34,354 nucleotides of DNA, from assembly GCA_030849805.1 (NCBI GenBank), contig JASANZ010002022.1, positions 1-34,354 of the forward strand. The letters run 5' to 3'. The notes under the pieces are model-generated. The model worked only from the letters and a program-made list of their open reading frames with translations, was not told the DNA's origin and did no database searches. Of the stretch, positions 9,468 through 18,441 are shown piece after piece (the stretch's first letter is position 1; each line of letters starts with the position of its first letter). A program made the position numbers and the translations under genes. Source of the DNA: Sergeia podlipaevii (taxonomy: Eukaryota; Euglenozoa; Kinetoplastea; Trypanosomatida; Trypanosomatidae).

Positions 9468-12400
9468 TTAGCTGAATCCGTGAACGACATATACGTTGCT
9501 TTGAGAGTTGAGTTCGGCAATCGTCATGGTACGTCCCTCTCGTGTGAGTGCTCGCAGCACTGTGTTCAGCGAGGAATCCTCTGTAAAGGTGACCGCGCTA
9601 CCGTTGCTAGCACTATTGGCACTACTGCTCACGGCGCTAGAATCAAGAGCACTAGAGCTCCCATCAGTGCTATTGCTGCTACCACTGTTGTTGTTGTTGT
9701 TGCCTCCATGATAAGTCGTTCTCACCCACGTGCTCAGTCGAGAGAGGTGGTCCGCTTCCAGCAGAGCACTTTCCGGTACAAAGGCCACTTCCGGAGAAGC
9801 AAAGTGACTCAAGAACGGCGACGATGGACTCGTAGTGTTGGCGGTGGCTGTAGGGGGTACCGAAGAGGAGGAGGAAGAGGAGGAAGGGTTGGCCGCTGCT
9901 GTTGTTGTTGGCAATGGAGCCCTTTTGGAAGGTCTGCCGACCCGTCGCGGTGGCTTCGCGACTTCTGCATTCGCATTTCCCTTAACCTTCTTCTCACCCG
10001 CTGCTGCTGCTCTTTCATCTTTCGCAGTCGGGGACGCAGGCGGTGATGATGTCTCTTCGTTCAACACGGAAGATGAAGAAAATGCGAAAGACGATGCCGA
10101 AGGGAACGTCTGGTTGACAAGATAGGTCTGAAACTTTCGTTGCATCGCGCCACCGAAGCGTGAGCTTCGCTGCAGCAGCCGCAGCACAGCCGCGGGCGAA
10201 GGCACAGAGAGATACCAGTCCCGGTACTTATACACCTGCGCTCGGTTGGCCATAAACACCGTACGTGACGAGAGCAAGCGCAGCAGCTCATACATGATGA
10301 AAATACGACGGTGAAGTACAGGACGGAGAGCGGTGATGGTATGTTCAAGAATCTGGTCGCGCGCATTCTCAATGGCATGACGGGTATGCACAGCTGCCGC
10401 TACACCAAGAGCAACCAAGTAATCCTCGAGTTCATCCGTGACGCCGCTGCAGTCGCTGTTGCTCACCTCTTCTTCCTCTTTCTCTTCAGTGCTTATATCA
10501 CTCAGGTCGTCGGCATTGTTGTTGTTGTTGAGCGCGTCAGCAACGAGCTCAACGAGAACGTTTGGGGTGCCATCGCTTGTGCAGGGGCAGAGCGCACCTC
10601 GTAGTTGCCGATGAACCACCGCTAAGTCCTCCGCACTCAGCAGCCGCTCCATCTCAGTTAAACAGGCGTATGTGTAGGCGCGCTGCGCACTGTGTAGGTG
10701 TCGCCGTGCACGAGTAGCCTCTGTCCTGTTGGTTCTCTTGTCCTCCCTCTCAGTTGCTGCTTCATCGACTCCTCCTTCTTCTCCCTCTTTCTTCATCTCA
10801 TGTGGGTGCCTCTCTACTCCAGCTGCATGCTCGCGATGAACAGCAGGCACGGAGCGCGGGATCACCCCATTCACGTATGCGTCCATCAGCTGCGCTATCG
10901 CGTACGTCACCAACACGCAGGAAGCGGTGGAAGGGGGCACCAGTCTTTGATGATAAGGCTGGCCAGCCGGCGTGAGTGCAACAAGGACAAGTTCATCCAG
11001 AACGGCATCATCTATCCACTGCCAGTCGCGTCCAGTGTTTCTTGTGAAAGAAGAATAAAGAGTCTTGCCGTGGGGAGTAGACTCCTTCTTCTGCTCGTCA
11101 CACGCGCGATGGCGGTCACGCGCTCCTCGTCGTTCACCATCCATCTCCGCTTCTTCCTTCTTAGCTGAAAAAACGTTGCCTCTACCGTCGTGATCGCGCT
11201 CTCTCTTCCTCCCTGATGCCCTCTCCACCACCGCTTTTGCGTGTCCATCGACATCGTCCGGCACGAAGACTCTCTTGAAAGTTCCGTTTCCCATAAACCA
11301 TAACTTCAGCTGTGGTAGCGCAAGCAGCGGTGAAACTGGCGTGCCGACAACCTCATGAGGCGACTTGTTCCGCCGGGACGGCAGTGTGCTAGCCAGGTGC
11401 AGGTGGTCCACGTAGGCACGCATTGAAGAGGCATCAATGCTCGACGCAGGAGCATAGCCGCCTCTGTGCCTCCTTCCTCCTCTTACTGCGCTGCCTGTAG
11501 GAGCACCACAAGGAAACACACGCGTGTCCCTACTCCCGCCTCCCCTCGTACTAGCGATAGCAGCCCCCAGAGGCAAGGAGACAAGTTGAGAAAAGATGGA
11601 AGCCCACTGCACGCAACGATAGCACTGGCAGCCGCGGAGGCCGTGAGTGCCATACCACACCGAAGTAGAGGTTGGCCCACTCTCCCTACCTACCACGTGC
11701 GCAGTAGAGCTGGATAGTGAAGCAGCATGCGCGTAGGCACTGCGTTCTCTATAAAACTCTCGAAGTCGGCACAGTTGTGTCAAGGTGGCCTCTCGCAGTG
11801 TCGTAGGCGGCGGCTTATAGCGAACTGTATCTGTACCTGAGCTATCATGACAAGGAAGAGAGGAATGAGAAACAGGATGAAGACTTCCTTGCTGATCTGT
11901 TGAAGCAGACCACAGTAGCGAGCATGGCATTGGTGGAAGGTAGTAAGTCCTCTCCACCCTGACTTTCTCCTCTGTGAAGAGCCCAGCCGTGTCAAGCGTG
12001 CAACCTACGTTGCCAGAAGACCACTCAACGGTTACTGCATGCGGATGCATAGAACGAGCGGCAGGTGGCGATGGCAATAGTTGTGCTGGAGCCTTCATTC
12101 CGCGACCTCTTTGAGGCGGCGATGCAGAAGTTTCGTAGCTCATCTTCCCGTGTGCAGTGGATGCAACCCGGGTCACCGGAGCGGCCGGCGGTTGATGGGT
12201 TGCTCGACGCCACAGTTGCTGGCGTCGCACCAAAGCGGCTTGTAGGTCGCTCATGTAAGAGCGCTGTGCCCTCCCTAGTAACTCGACTGCCGCTCCTGCT
12301 GATGTCATGGATATAAACGTAGAAGCCTCCCTCCGCACATCGCCCTCGCTTCGCCCATCTCTGTCCATTGAGCGTCTACTACGACGGCGGCGGCTGCTGC

Positions 12401-14573
12401 TGCTGCCTGCGGCCGTCACAGCGGTGTCGCCTCCACCGCAGTTGTTTTCATCGAGCATAGTAGGCAGCGGAGGCATCAGCAACACCTCGTTGTTATACAT
12501 GCTATCCAGGTGGTTCTCGGCAGCTGCTTTACGAGTTTGGTGGCGATCTACCACACCGCTGTCGTAGCTGTTGTTGACATCAGGGGTTGCTTCGAAAAGA
12601 ATTCGCAGAAGATGCCTGCGGTGCGCACAGCGTAGCGTCTCCAAGAAATGCGTCGTCTGCTCTTGCTGCTTCGGCGTGACTGCCGCTACGCTACCGCTGC
12701 CGTGAAGCGCACCGGCGCACTCCGCTTCGTCCTTCCTTTTTGGCTGCCAATGTTTATCTGCTTCGCTATTAACGCCTGTGTAGCCTCTCATAGAGTCCTG
12801 GCGCTCCTCCACCCGGGCAAACCCACAAGTCTCCCCCTTTATGAGAACCGTCGAGGGCACAATCTGCTGCGCCAGCTGCATCGTAGAGAAAGTTCGAGGG
12901 AGCACAGGCACAACACTGCAGAGCTGCACCTCCTCCAGAACATCCATCACTGCGTCTACATCGTGGTGAATAACGTCTGAAGACTGTAGGAGGCCCAAAG
13001 TGTCCGGGCAACTGTGATGCTTGCGGGAATCCTGCAAGCTGTTCAGTGCCTCCGTGCTGTCCTGCTCCTCCTCCTCCTCTTCGTCCTCCTCGTCCTCTTC
13101 ATTGTCATCATCGCCGTCCTCGTGCTCGAGGTCGCCAGAGTAGATCTCGTCGTCTTCTTCGGGACAGTAAAAGTCATCTACATGAGGAAGAGCTGTTGAC
13201 GCCGTTGTTGTTGTTCCGACATCCGCGCCAGCCTCCTCACGCGCTCTCCTCAGCAATCTGCGCTGTTCTCTTGTTAGCTGCTCTGCAGAGACCAGCCTCT
13301 GACCCTGGGGGGAAGTTCCCTGCATTGCCATCATCACTCCGTATGGCGCAGCAGCGGAAGAAGAGAGAGATGAAGGTGACGTTGATGCGGTCGCAGAGGC
13401 TGCTTCTTCGCTTTCTTGCTTCACTGTCGAGGCTGGAGAAAAGATCACAAAACCCGGAGCAACGCCAGCGGTGCACAACATCTCATACGTACTCTTATCA
13501 GCGTCCAAAGGAATAGTAGCAAGAATGGGGTGAGGAGGAGGCGATGATGATGATGATGGCAGACGACGCTTCGTGCGTCTAGTTTTGCTTTTCTTTGCCA
13601 CTGGTGTTGATGTTGCTTCCTCCTCCTCTCTTCTTCTTCCTCCTTCACCGTCATGCCGTTGTGATTCCTCCTTCCTGTACTTTGGCAAAGGTGCCACCTC
13701 CGCGTCCTCAGCGTAGCCGTTCTTCTGCTGCTCCACAATGGTCACAGCTGTGTCGCCACCTCTTTCAGCGAATTGAGGCTGCGCAGAAGTATGGACAGCT
13801 ATCAGCTGCGTCCTATTGTCAATAGAAGCAGCAGCAGCAGCTTCACTGCCAACGATGCTGCTGCTCATATTCTCTTTCCCACCACTATGACCACTATTAT
13901 TGTCGTCTGTAAAAGATGAACAAGTCACACAAGGTAGAGAAGCTGCCAGCGATGCTGATGTATAGAAACTGGTGATCATCGCCCCAGGTGACACCACAGC
14001 GGAGGCGGGCACGTAAACAACATCCCCGTCAATGTCCTCCAGTAGCATCGCACATGGTGATGACGCACCACACCCACTTGCGTCGCTGCCGCCTGTGAGA
14101 TCCGCCACGTACTCTGTCGGTGCGGTGCTCATCTCACGTAGAGAGTGGGGGGTTGTGCTCGCGGACAGTTCGTGTGGGCTGGTCAGTGGCCCCGCGCTAC
14201 TGCAGATGCTAGCAGGGGTAGTAATTGCAATCGCAGCAGCGGCAGTCGTCACTGTAGTGGTCGTTGCTGTCGTTGTAGGGACAGTCGGGGCATAGCCATC
14301 GCCGAAGGTAAGACGACCACTAGCTCGACTGCTTCTATTTTCTAACGCTCCTGCAGCGGTGGCACTGTCAGTAGAGGCGCGAGCGGGTGTTTGTTGTGAA
14401 ACTGGTCTCAGTGGAGGTGGACGTGACACATGTAATGACAAAGACTCTGTCGTGTTCTCTGCCAGAAAACCATGTCTGCTGCCGCTGATGCCGCTAGTAC
14501 TACTCATCCCATCACCCTGGGCCTCGTCCAGTATGCTGCTGCTGGAGCTACTCTGAACACTATTGACTGACAT
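9468..14573 (-). CDS. Large low-complexity, probably nuclear protein (1701 aa), function unknown
   Basis: I do not recognise a family. The open frame extends upstream to a GTG at 14669, but the first in-frame ATG is at 14573 (MSVNSV), and trypanosomatids start at ATG. Long S/T/A-rich stretches alternate with folded islands. Visible features: a basic cluster KKSKTRRTKRR (about 323-338) that could be a nuclear localisation signal, a VKQE sumoylation-type site, a strongly acidic tract (about 475-505), a second basic cluster RRRRSRR, a CQCYRC cysteine motif (about 980), a conserved-looking island RDWQWIDDAVLDELVLVAL (about 1180), a helix-rich segment (about 1375-1507), and an AT-hook-like RRVGRPSKR (about 1543). 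A DNA- or chromatin-associated role is inference from the basic, acidic and AT-hook-like elements. A short uORF overlaps the start. Confidence 0.85.
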   Translation of the reverse strand: MSVNSVQSSSSSSILDEAQGDGMSSTSGISGSRHGFLAENTTESLSLHVSRPPPLRPVSQQTPARASTDSATAAGALENRSSRASGRLTFGDGYAPTVPTTTATTTTVTTAAAAIAITTPASICSSAGPLTSPHELSASTTPHSLREMSTAPTEYVADLTGGSDASGCGASSPCAMLLEDIDGDVVYVPASAVVSPGAMITSFYTSASLAASLPCVTCSSFTDDNNSGHSGGKENMSSSIVGSEAAAAASIDNRTQLIAVHTSAQPQFAERGGDTAVTIVEQQKNGYAEDAEVAPLPKYRKEESQRHDGEGGRRREEEEATSTPVAKKSKTRRTKRRLPSSSSSPPPHPILATIPLDADKSTYEMLCTAGVAPGFVIFSPASTVKQESEEAASATASTSPSSLSSSAAAPYGVMMAMQGTSPQGQRLVSAEQLTREQRRLLRRAREEAGADVGTTTTASTALPHVDDFYCPEEDDEIYSGDLEHEDGDDDNEEDEEDEEEEEEQDSTEALNSLQDSRKHHSCPDTLGLLQSSDVIHHDVDAVMDVLEEVQLCSVVPVLPRTFSTMQLAQQIVPSTVLIKGETCGFARVEERQDSMRGYTGVNSEADKHWQPKRKDEAECAGALHGSGSVAAVTPKQQEQTTHFLETLRCAHRRHLLRILFEATPDVNNSYDSGVVDRHQTRKAAAENHLDSMYNNEVLLMPPLPTMLDENNCGGGDTAVTAAGSSSSRRRRSRRSMDRDGRSEGDVRREASTFISMTSAGAAVELLGRAQRSYMSDLQAALVRRQQLWRRATHQPPAAPVTRVASTAHGKMSYETSASPPQRGRGMKAPAQLLPSPPAARSMHPHAVTVEWSSGNVGCTLDTAGLFTEEKVRVERTYYLPPMPCSLLWSASTDQQGSLHPVSHSSLPCHDSSGTDTVRYKPPPTTLREATLTQLCRLREFYRERSAYAHAASLSSSTAHVVGRESGPTSTSVWYGTHGLRGCQCYRCVQWASIFSQLVSLPLGAAIASTRGGGSRDTRVFPCGAPTGSAVRGGRRHRGGYAPASSIDASSMRAYVDHLHLASTLPSRRNKSPHEVVGTPVSPLLALPQLKLWFMGNGTFKRVFVPDDVDGHAKAVVERASGRKRERDHDGRGNVFSAKKEEAEMDGERRGARDRHRACDEQKKESTPHGKTLYSSFTRNTGRDWQWIDDAVLDELVLVALTPAGQPYHQRLVPPSTASCVLVTYAIAQLMDAYVNGVIPRSVPAVHREHAAGVERHPHEMKKEGEEGGVDEAATEREDKRTNRTEATRARRHLHSAQRAYTYACLTEMERLLSAEDLAVVHRQLRGALCPCTSDGTPNVLVELVADALNNNNNADDLSDISTEEKEEEEVSNSDCSGVTDELEDYLVALGVAAAVHTRHAIENARDQILEHTITALRPVLHRRIFIMYELLRLLSSRTVFMANRAQVYKYRDWYLSVPSPAAVLRLLQRSSRFGGAMQRKFQTYLVNQTFPSASSFAFSSSSVLNEETSSPPASPTAKDERAAAAGEKKVKGNANAEVAKPPRRVGRPSKRAPLPTTTAAANPSSSSSSSSVPPTATANTTSPSSPFLSHFASPEVAFVPESALLEADHLSRLSTWVRTTYHGGNNNNNSGSSNSTDGSSSALDSSAVSSSANSASNGSAVTFTEDSSLNTVLRALTREGRTMTIAELNSQSNVYVVHGFS

Positions 14574-14580
14574 ATAGCAT
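14560..14580 (-). promoter_or_regulatory. uORF overlapping the start codon of the 1701-aa gene
   Basis: An ATG at 14580 opens a six-codon frame (MLYVSQ, stop TAG ending at 14560) that runs through the main ATG at 14573 in another frame. It would be in the mature mRNA if the acceptor AG at 14610-14609 is used. It may lower translation of the main frame; this is inference. Confidence 0.45.
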
Positions 14581-15643
14581 AATATATAAACCGCGCCTCG
14601 TGTGCCCACTGTAGGACCCAAGGGTAGTGGTTGATGATTGGTATGCGCTATGCTACACCCTTCACTCACCCACTATTTGTCGGTCACTTAGCAAGAACAG
14701 GGATGAAAAGACCAACGCTTGTGTGACTGCCGTTTTGATTTAAGCCAAGCAATCAATATTCAATAGCCTGCGTATCACCTCTTTCGTGACTCAAAAGCTC
14801 TCCAATTTTTTTTTCTATGACTGAAAGAAAAGCAAAGTAAAAAAAACAAAAAGTGCTCTCTCTTCTCTTTCGCTTTTGCTTTCGTCTTTTCGTTATATCT
14901 GACCTCTTTGCTTGGTTTTGCCTTTTAAAAAACAGTATTCTCAAAGCCTGCTTAAATAGGAGAAATGAAAGAAACTGATTCCCCTTTTCCTTTTCTGATA
15001 TGTACAACCCTCAATTAAGGAAAAAAAAAGTATCGTAATAAACCGCTAGAGATGCCTTTCTTAAAAAAAAAAATTCCCCCTCGCTAATATATGTCTGCTT
15101 ATTGTTAATATGTTAAAAGATGCACTTCTCTAAATAAATATATGCTGCCGGTGTGGTTCCCCAATCTCCCTTACTCTGTGTGTGTGTAAGGGAAAAAAAT
15201 GTAGAGGGACACCCCAAGCCGCTGAACAACTACCAGGAATATCTAGATAATTTTTTTTAAAAAAAAAAAAAAACGAAGGAAAGAAGAGAGGAATACGATC
15301 AGCAAACCTACTCTTAGCATACACTCAGTAGTAGTGTAAAGTAAAAAAAATTACATTGGAGAAGACGTGATATAACTAAAGCACTGCTCACATTGCCTCC
15401 TTCCTTCCCCACTTCTCCATGTGGTAGATAACAAAAAAAAAAAGGAGAGAGTGAAAGAACATGAAGGCACTATATATATATATATCCCTCTCTCTCTCTC
15501 TCGTATCATTAAATAGCATGGTGGAGTACTACTTTCTTTAAACACTTTTTTTTTTGGAATTCCCTTTTTAACTCTCCAAGAAAAGAACGTGCTCACGTCT
15601 TGCACGTAAACGCACACGCACACGCACACACACACACTGTATG

Positions 15644-15696
15644 GGATATAGATATAGATATAGATATATAGATATATATATATATATATATATATA
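15644..15696. repeat. GATATA / TA microsatellite
   Basis: Several GATATA units grade into an uninterrupted (TA)n run. A CA/CG-alternating stretch precedes it (about 15611-15637), and a (CT)n run lies nearby at 15810-15831. Confidence 0.9.
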
Positions 15697-15809
15697 AGTA
15701 CTATGGACTACTGGTAAGGAAGTGCTCTATCCTCTCATGATGGGGATATAGTTGTGCATCCTCTCTCAGCACAATAACCATTTCGTTAACTGTGCACGTC
15801 CTCACACAC

Positions 15810-15831
15810 CCTCTCTCTCTCTCTCTCTCTC
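15810..15831. repeat. (CT)n microsatellite
   Basis: Uninterrupted alternating CT for about 22 bases in a non-coding spacer; the transcript would read (AG)n. Confidence 0.9.
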
Positions 15832-16159
15832 CGTCTATACTCACTTCTGCATCATCACTTATTTTATTTTTTCATTCTTCTTTGTTTACATTAAGAAGGA
15901 CGGGGTAGAAGAGAAGGGTTGAGTGCCCACATATAAATATTACCAGAATGGTTTTTCTTTTCCTTTTTCTTACTAATATATTCCTACCGCTACTACTAGA
16001 GTACTACAAATACCCTATAATGTACACAAAGCCTGGCTCTCCCATCCCCCCTACACATTCACACAAAGACAGGAAAGTGATAGCGCAAGCCTCACTAAAA
16101 ACGCAAAACATGGTATTCTCTCTCTCTCTCTGTGCATTTGTTTGATTTCGCGATCTCTC

Positions 16160-17437
16160 TTACTGCTTAGGTGGCGTAGCCGAGGGCGGGCACCCAGTCG
16201 GAAGCGGAGGCGTAGGCCCCGTTGGTGGTCCAGCAGTATCGCCGAAAAGCTTTCTATGGTGCTCCATCGAGGCGTTAAAGTCCTTCTCGCGCTCCTCCTT
16301 GATTCTCTCCACCTCCTCCGCGGCGCTCTTCGCGTCGGCCTCTTCGTACTTCTTGTAGGATGCCTCCTTGGGATTGTCCTCGTAGTGACTTGCAGGATGC
16401 ACCGGCGGCCTGTCCTCGTTATCCTCAAAGCGAACGCCATCGTTGAACGTCACTTGATATGGCAACTGCTCTCCCTTCATGCGATTCGACGTCCACAAGT
16501 GGCGCCACTCCGCACGTGGGCCATCACGAGGCTCTACAAACTCGCCAGCCTGTACCAAGTCGTAATCTGGGTCTTCGGATGGATCCGTCTCCTTGCCTTC
16601 CTTGATCTGGTCCCTGAAGCGCTTCTTGGCGCGCTCCACTGCACCTAAGAAATCCTCTGGGCGGATCTTTCCTGGGTACGACCACGGTTCCTGCACCAGC
16701 TCCGTGCGCTTCACCATCTCCCACTCCTTGTCTTCCTCCTCCATAATGCGGCGGATGATCTCATCCTCCTCCTCGTTGCAGCGCAACATGTGGCCCTGCT
16801 TGAAGCCGTATTTCTCTACTCGGCCGTGCTGATCCACGCCACCAAAGTGAAGATGCGCAAACGGGTAGCGTGGGTACGCCTCCCATTTGCCTGTCGGCCC
16901 CATGAAGTCATAGCAGTACTTGTATCGGAATGTACGGTTACCATGCTCATCCACTGTCTCATCCCAATTTAATAAAAGCTGTGGTGGATGCGGGAACATC
17001 TCCAGAGGATCATCAGGATTCTTGGGCTGCCAGTCTTGAATTCGAAAAATTTCATCCGCCTCCATGTACCAGTGTCCCACGATATCGCTCGCCACATTCG
17101 CCACGTGCCAGCGAAACGGCGACGTGTTTTTGGTATTGTACAGCAGCGGATCACAGTAGCTGCCGGGCACCATGCCGTACGCAGAAAGAGGTGCAAAGCA
17201 GATCTGCTCCAGGCGCTGCTGGTGCATGTAGCCTTCGGGATGCTGCGATGGCCATTCTTCATCCCATATGAAGAGCACCCACGCCCGCTGACGGATCTGG
17301 CGCCAGAGCCGGAGCAAACGGCCAGGCTTGACGTTCTTAAAGGTTGTCGGTGGTGCATTAGGATCGTCGGCCTCCGCGGCCCACACCCGGAGCACCGGGG
17401 AGGCACGTAAAAAAAAAATAGAAGTTTTGCGGAGCAT
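16160..17437 (-). CDS. Conserved mitochondrial protein, possibly NDUFA12-like
   Basis: A 425-residue protein. The N terminus (MLRKTSIFFLRASPVLRVW) is basic, hydroxylated and lacks acidic residues, as in a mitochondrial targeting sequence. Residues 163-170 (DEHGNRTF) and 184-191 (KWEAYPRY) recall the DxxGNxYY...RWVxY core of the complex I accessory subunit NDUFA12, and EWRHLW (about 320) recalls its EWHRWLH motif, but these lie far apart and the protein is about three times longer than NDUFA12. The match is therefore tentative; a mitoribosomal or other respiratory-chain protein is equally possible. The central region is rich in W, Y and P; the C terminus is charged then proline-rich. The start at ATG 17437 sits about 18 bases after a strong splice-acceptor candidate. 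Codons 7-10 contain ten T in a row, a place where sequencing errors or slippage could matter. Confidence 0.85.
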   Translation of the reverse strand: MLRKTSIFFLRASPVLRVWAAEADDPNAPPTTFKNVKPGRLLRLWRQIRQRAWVLFIWDEEWPSQHPEGYMHQQRLEQICFAPLSAYGMVPGSYCDPLLYNTKNTSPFRWHVANVASDIVGHWYMEADEIFRIQDWQPKNPDDPLEMFPHPPQLLLNWDETVDEHGNRTFRYKYCYDFMGPTGKWEAYPRYPFAHLHFGGVDQHGRVEKYGFKQGHMLRCNEEEDEIIRRIMEEEDKEWEMVKRTELVQEPWSYPGKIRPEDFLGAVERAKKRFRDQIKEGKETDPSEDPDYDLVQAGEFVEPRDGPRAEWRHLWTSNRMKGEQLPYQVTFNDGVRFEDNEDRPPVHPASHYEDNPKEASYKKYEEADAKSAAEEVERIKEEREKDFNASMEHHRKLFGDTAGPPTGPTPPLPTGCPPSATPPKQ

Positions 17438-18441
17438 CGCGCTAAAACTTTGCTGCTATGTAAAAAGAAAAAAAAGAGGAGGAATGAGACAAATACTTGA
17501 ATATAAAAAATAAACAAAAAATAAACAAAAAAAAATGAAAACGGAGAGTGAGCCTCTTTTCTTTCACCTTTTACTGCTCCTATTTTCCTCTATTTGCTTA
17601 TTTATATTTGATCGCAATTGCGCTAAGATAAACTTACGTTTTGATTATTTCTCTTAAGAACAAAAAAAAAAAAAAGAAATGGGCGTTGGTTTAGGTAGTT
17701 GCTAATTTTTTTTCTTTCACCTCGCTAAAAGTTTAGGGTTTGAGCTAGATGGTATGTATATATGTCTGGCAAACCGTGTGTGCGCGTACAGACACCTACT
17801 ACTACTTTTTATTTATTTTTACAAATGCGGTAATGACAAAAAAAAAAGGGAAAAGGAAAAAGAGCACTATCATCGTAAATATTCACTACATCGAAACAAT
17901 AATAATTATTATAATACGTACGTGTCAGTAAAAAATGCCTCACGAAACAAAGATACGATGTGTAACAAAAAAAATAAAAAAATAAAAGAAGAAACAGGTA
18001 TTCCTTTCTTTTCATTTTTCTTTGTGTGTTTGTGTAGACGCAGTAATCATCATATCTCTCGCTCTTCATTTTGTTCTTTGTAAGAAGAAGAAGAAGAAAA
18101 AGAAAAAAAAAAACAGCAGTTGCAGTGTGGCACATAAGAACCACCTACAAAAGAAAGAAAGGAAGGGAGGGGGGAGAAGCACCCCGCCCACACGCCACTC
18201 CTCCGTATCTTTTTTTTTTTGCTTTTTTTTTGCTTTTCTCTAGTCAAGAGAACATCTACGGGAGGCACACGTACTGATATATATATATACTATATATACT
18301 ATATATATATATGCATTTGGTTCTTTCTTGCCTGTATCCATCCCTGTCTGTCTCTCATTCAAAGGGACTCATCACAACGTTGTCCCCCCCCCCTTCTTCA
18401 AAGAAATTTAACACGAAACAAAAGTGTGCGCGCGTGCATCG
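17438..18441. other. Intergenic region
   Basis: About 1 kb between RNase H2B and the mitochondrial protein gene. It contains A-runs, an AAG-rich stretch near 18083-18113 and a TATATAC-type repeat at about 18277-18312. No gene is seen. Confidence 0.8.
17456..17485 (-). promoter_or_regulatory. Strong putative spliced-leader acceptor
   Basis: The sense strand reads CCTCCTC followed by T-rich sequence and ACATAG, with AG at 17457-17456. The predicted 5' UTR of the mitochondrial protein gene is about 18 bases. Confidence 0.65.

Larger units (their letters stand above)
14574..16159. other. Intergenic region with dense microsatellites
   Basis: About 1.6 kb without a supportable gene. In the sense direction it is the 3' UTR of the mitochondrial protein gene and the leader of the 1701-aa gene. 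It holds a cluster of simple repeats between about 15470 and 15831 (TA, CT, CA, GATATA) and scattered A-runs. A candidate acceptor for the downstream gene is the AG at 14610-14609, preceded by a pyrimidine-rich CCACTACCCTTGGGTCCTAC. Confidence 0.8.

Noticed and set aside
14574..14669. N-terminal extension of the large protein beginning at GTG 14669
   Set aside because: A GTG start is not expected in trypanosomatid nuclear genes; the first ATG is at 14573.
15600..15700. CRISPR-like or satellite array
   Set aside because: The repeats are 2-6 base microsatellites without spacers, in a eukaryotic spacer.
18050..18268. Small genes in the spacer downstream of RNase H2B
   Set aside because: Frames are built from AAG, A and T runs, and lack an acceptor and any protein-like pattern.
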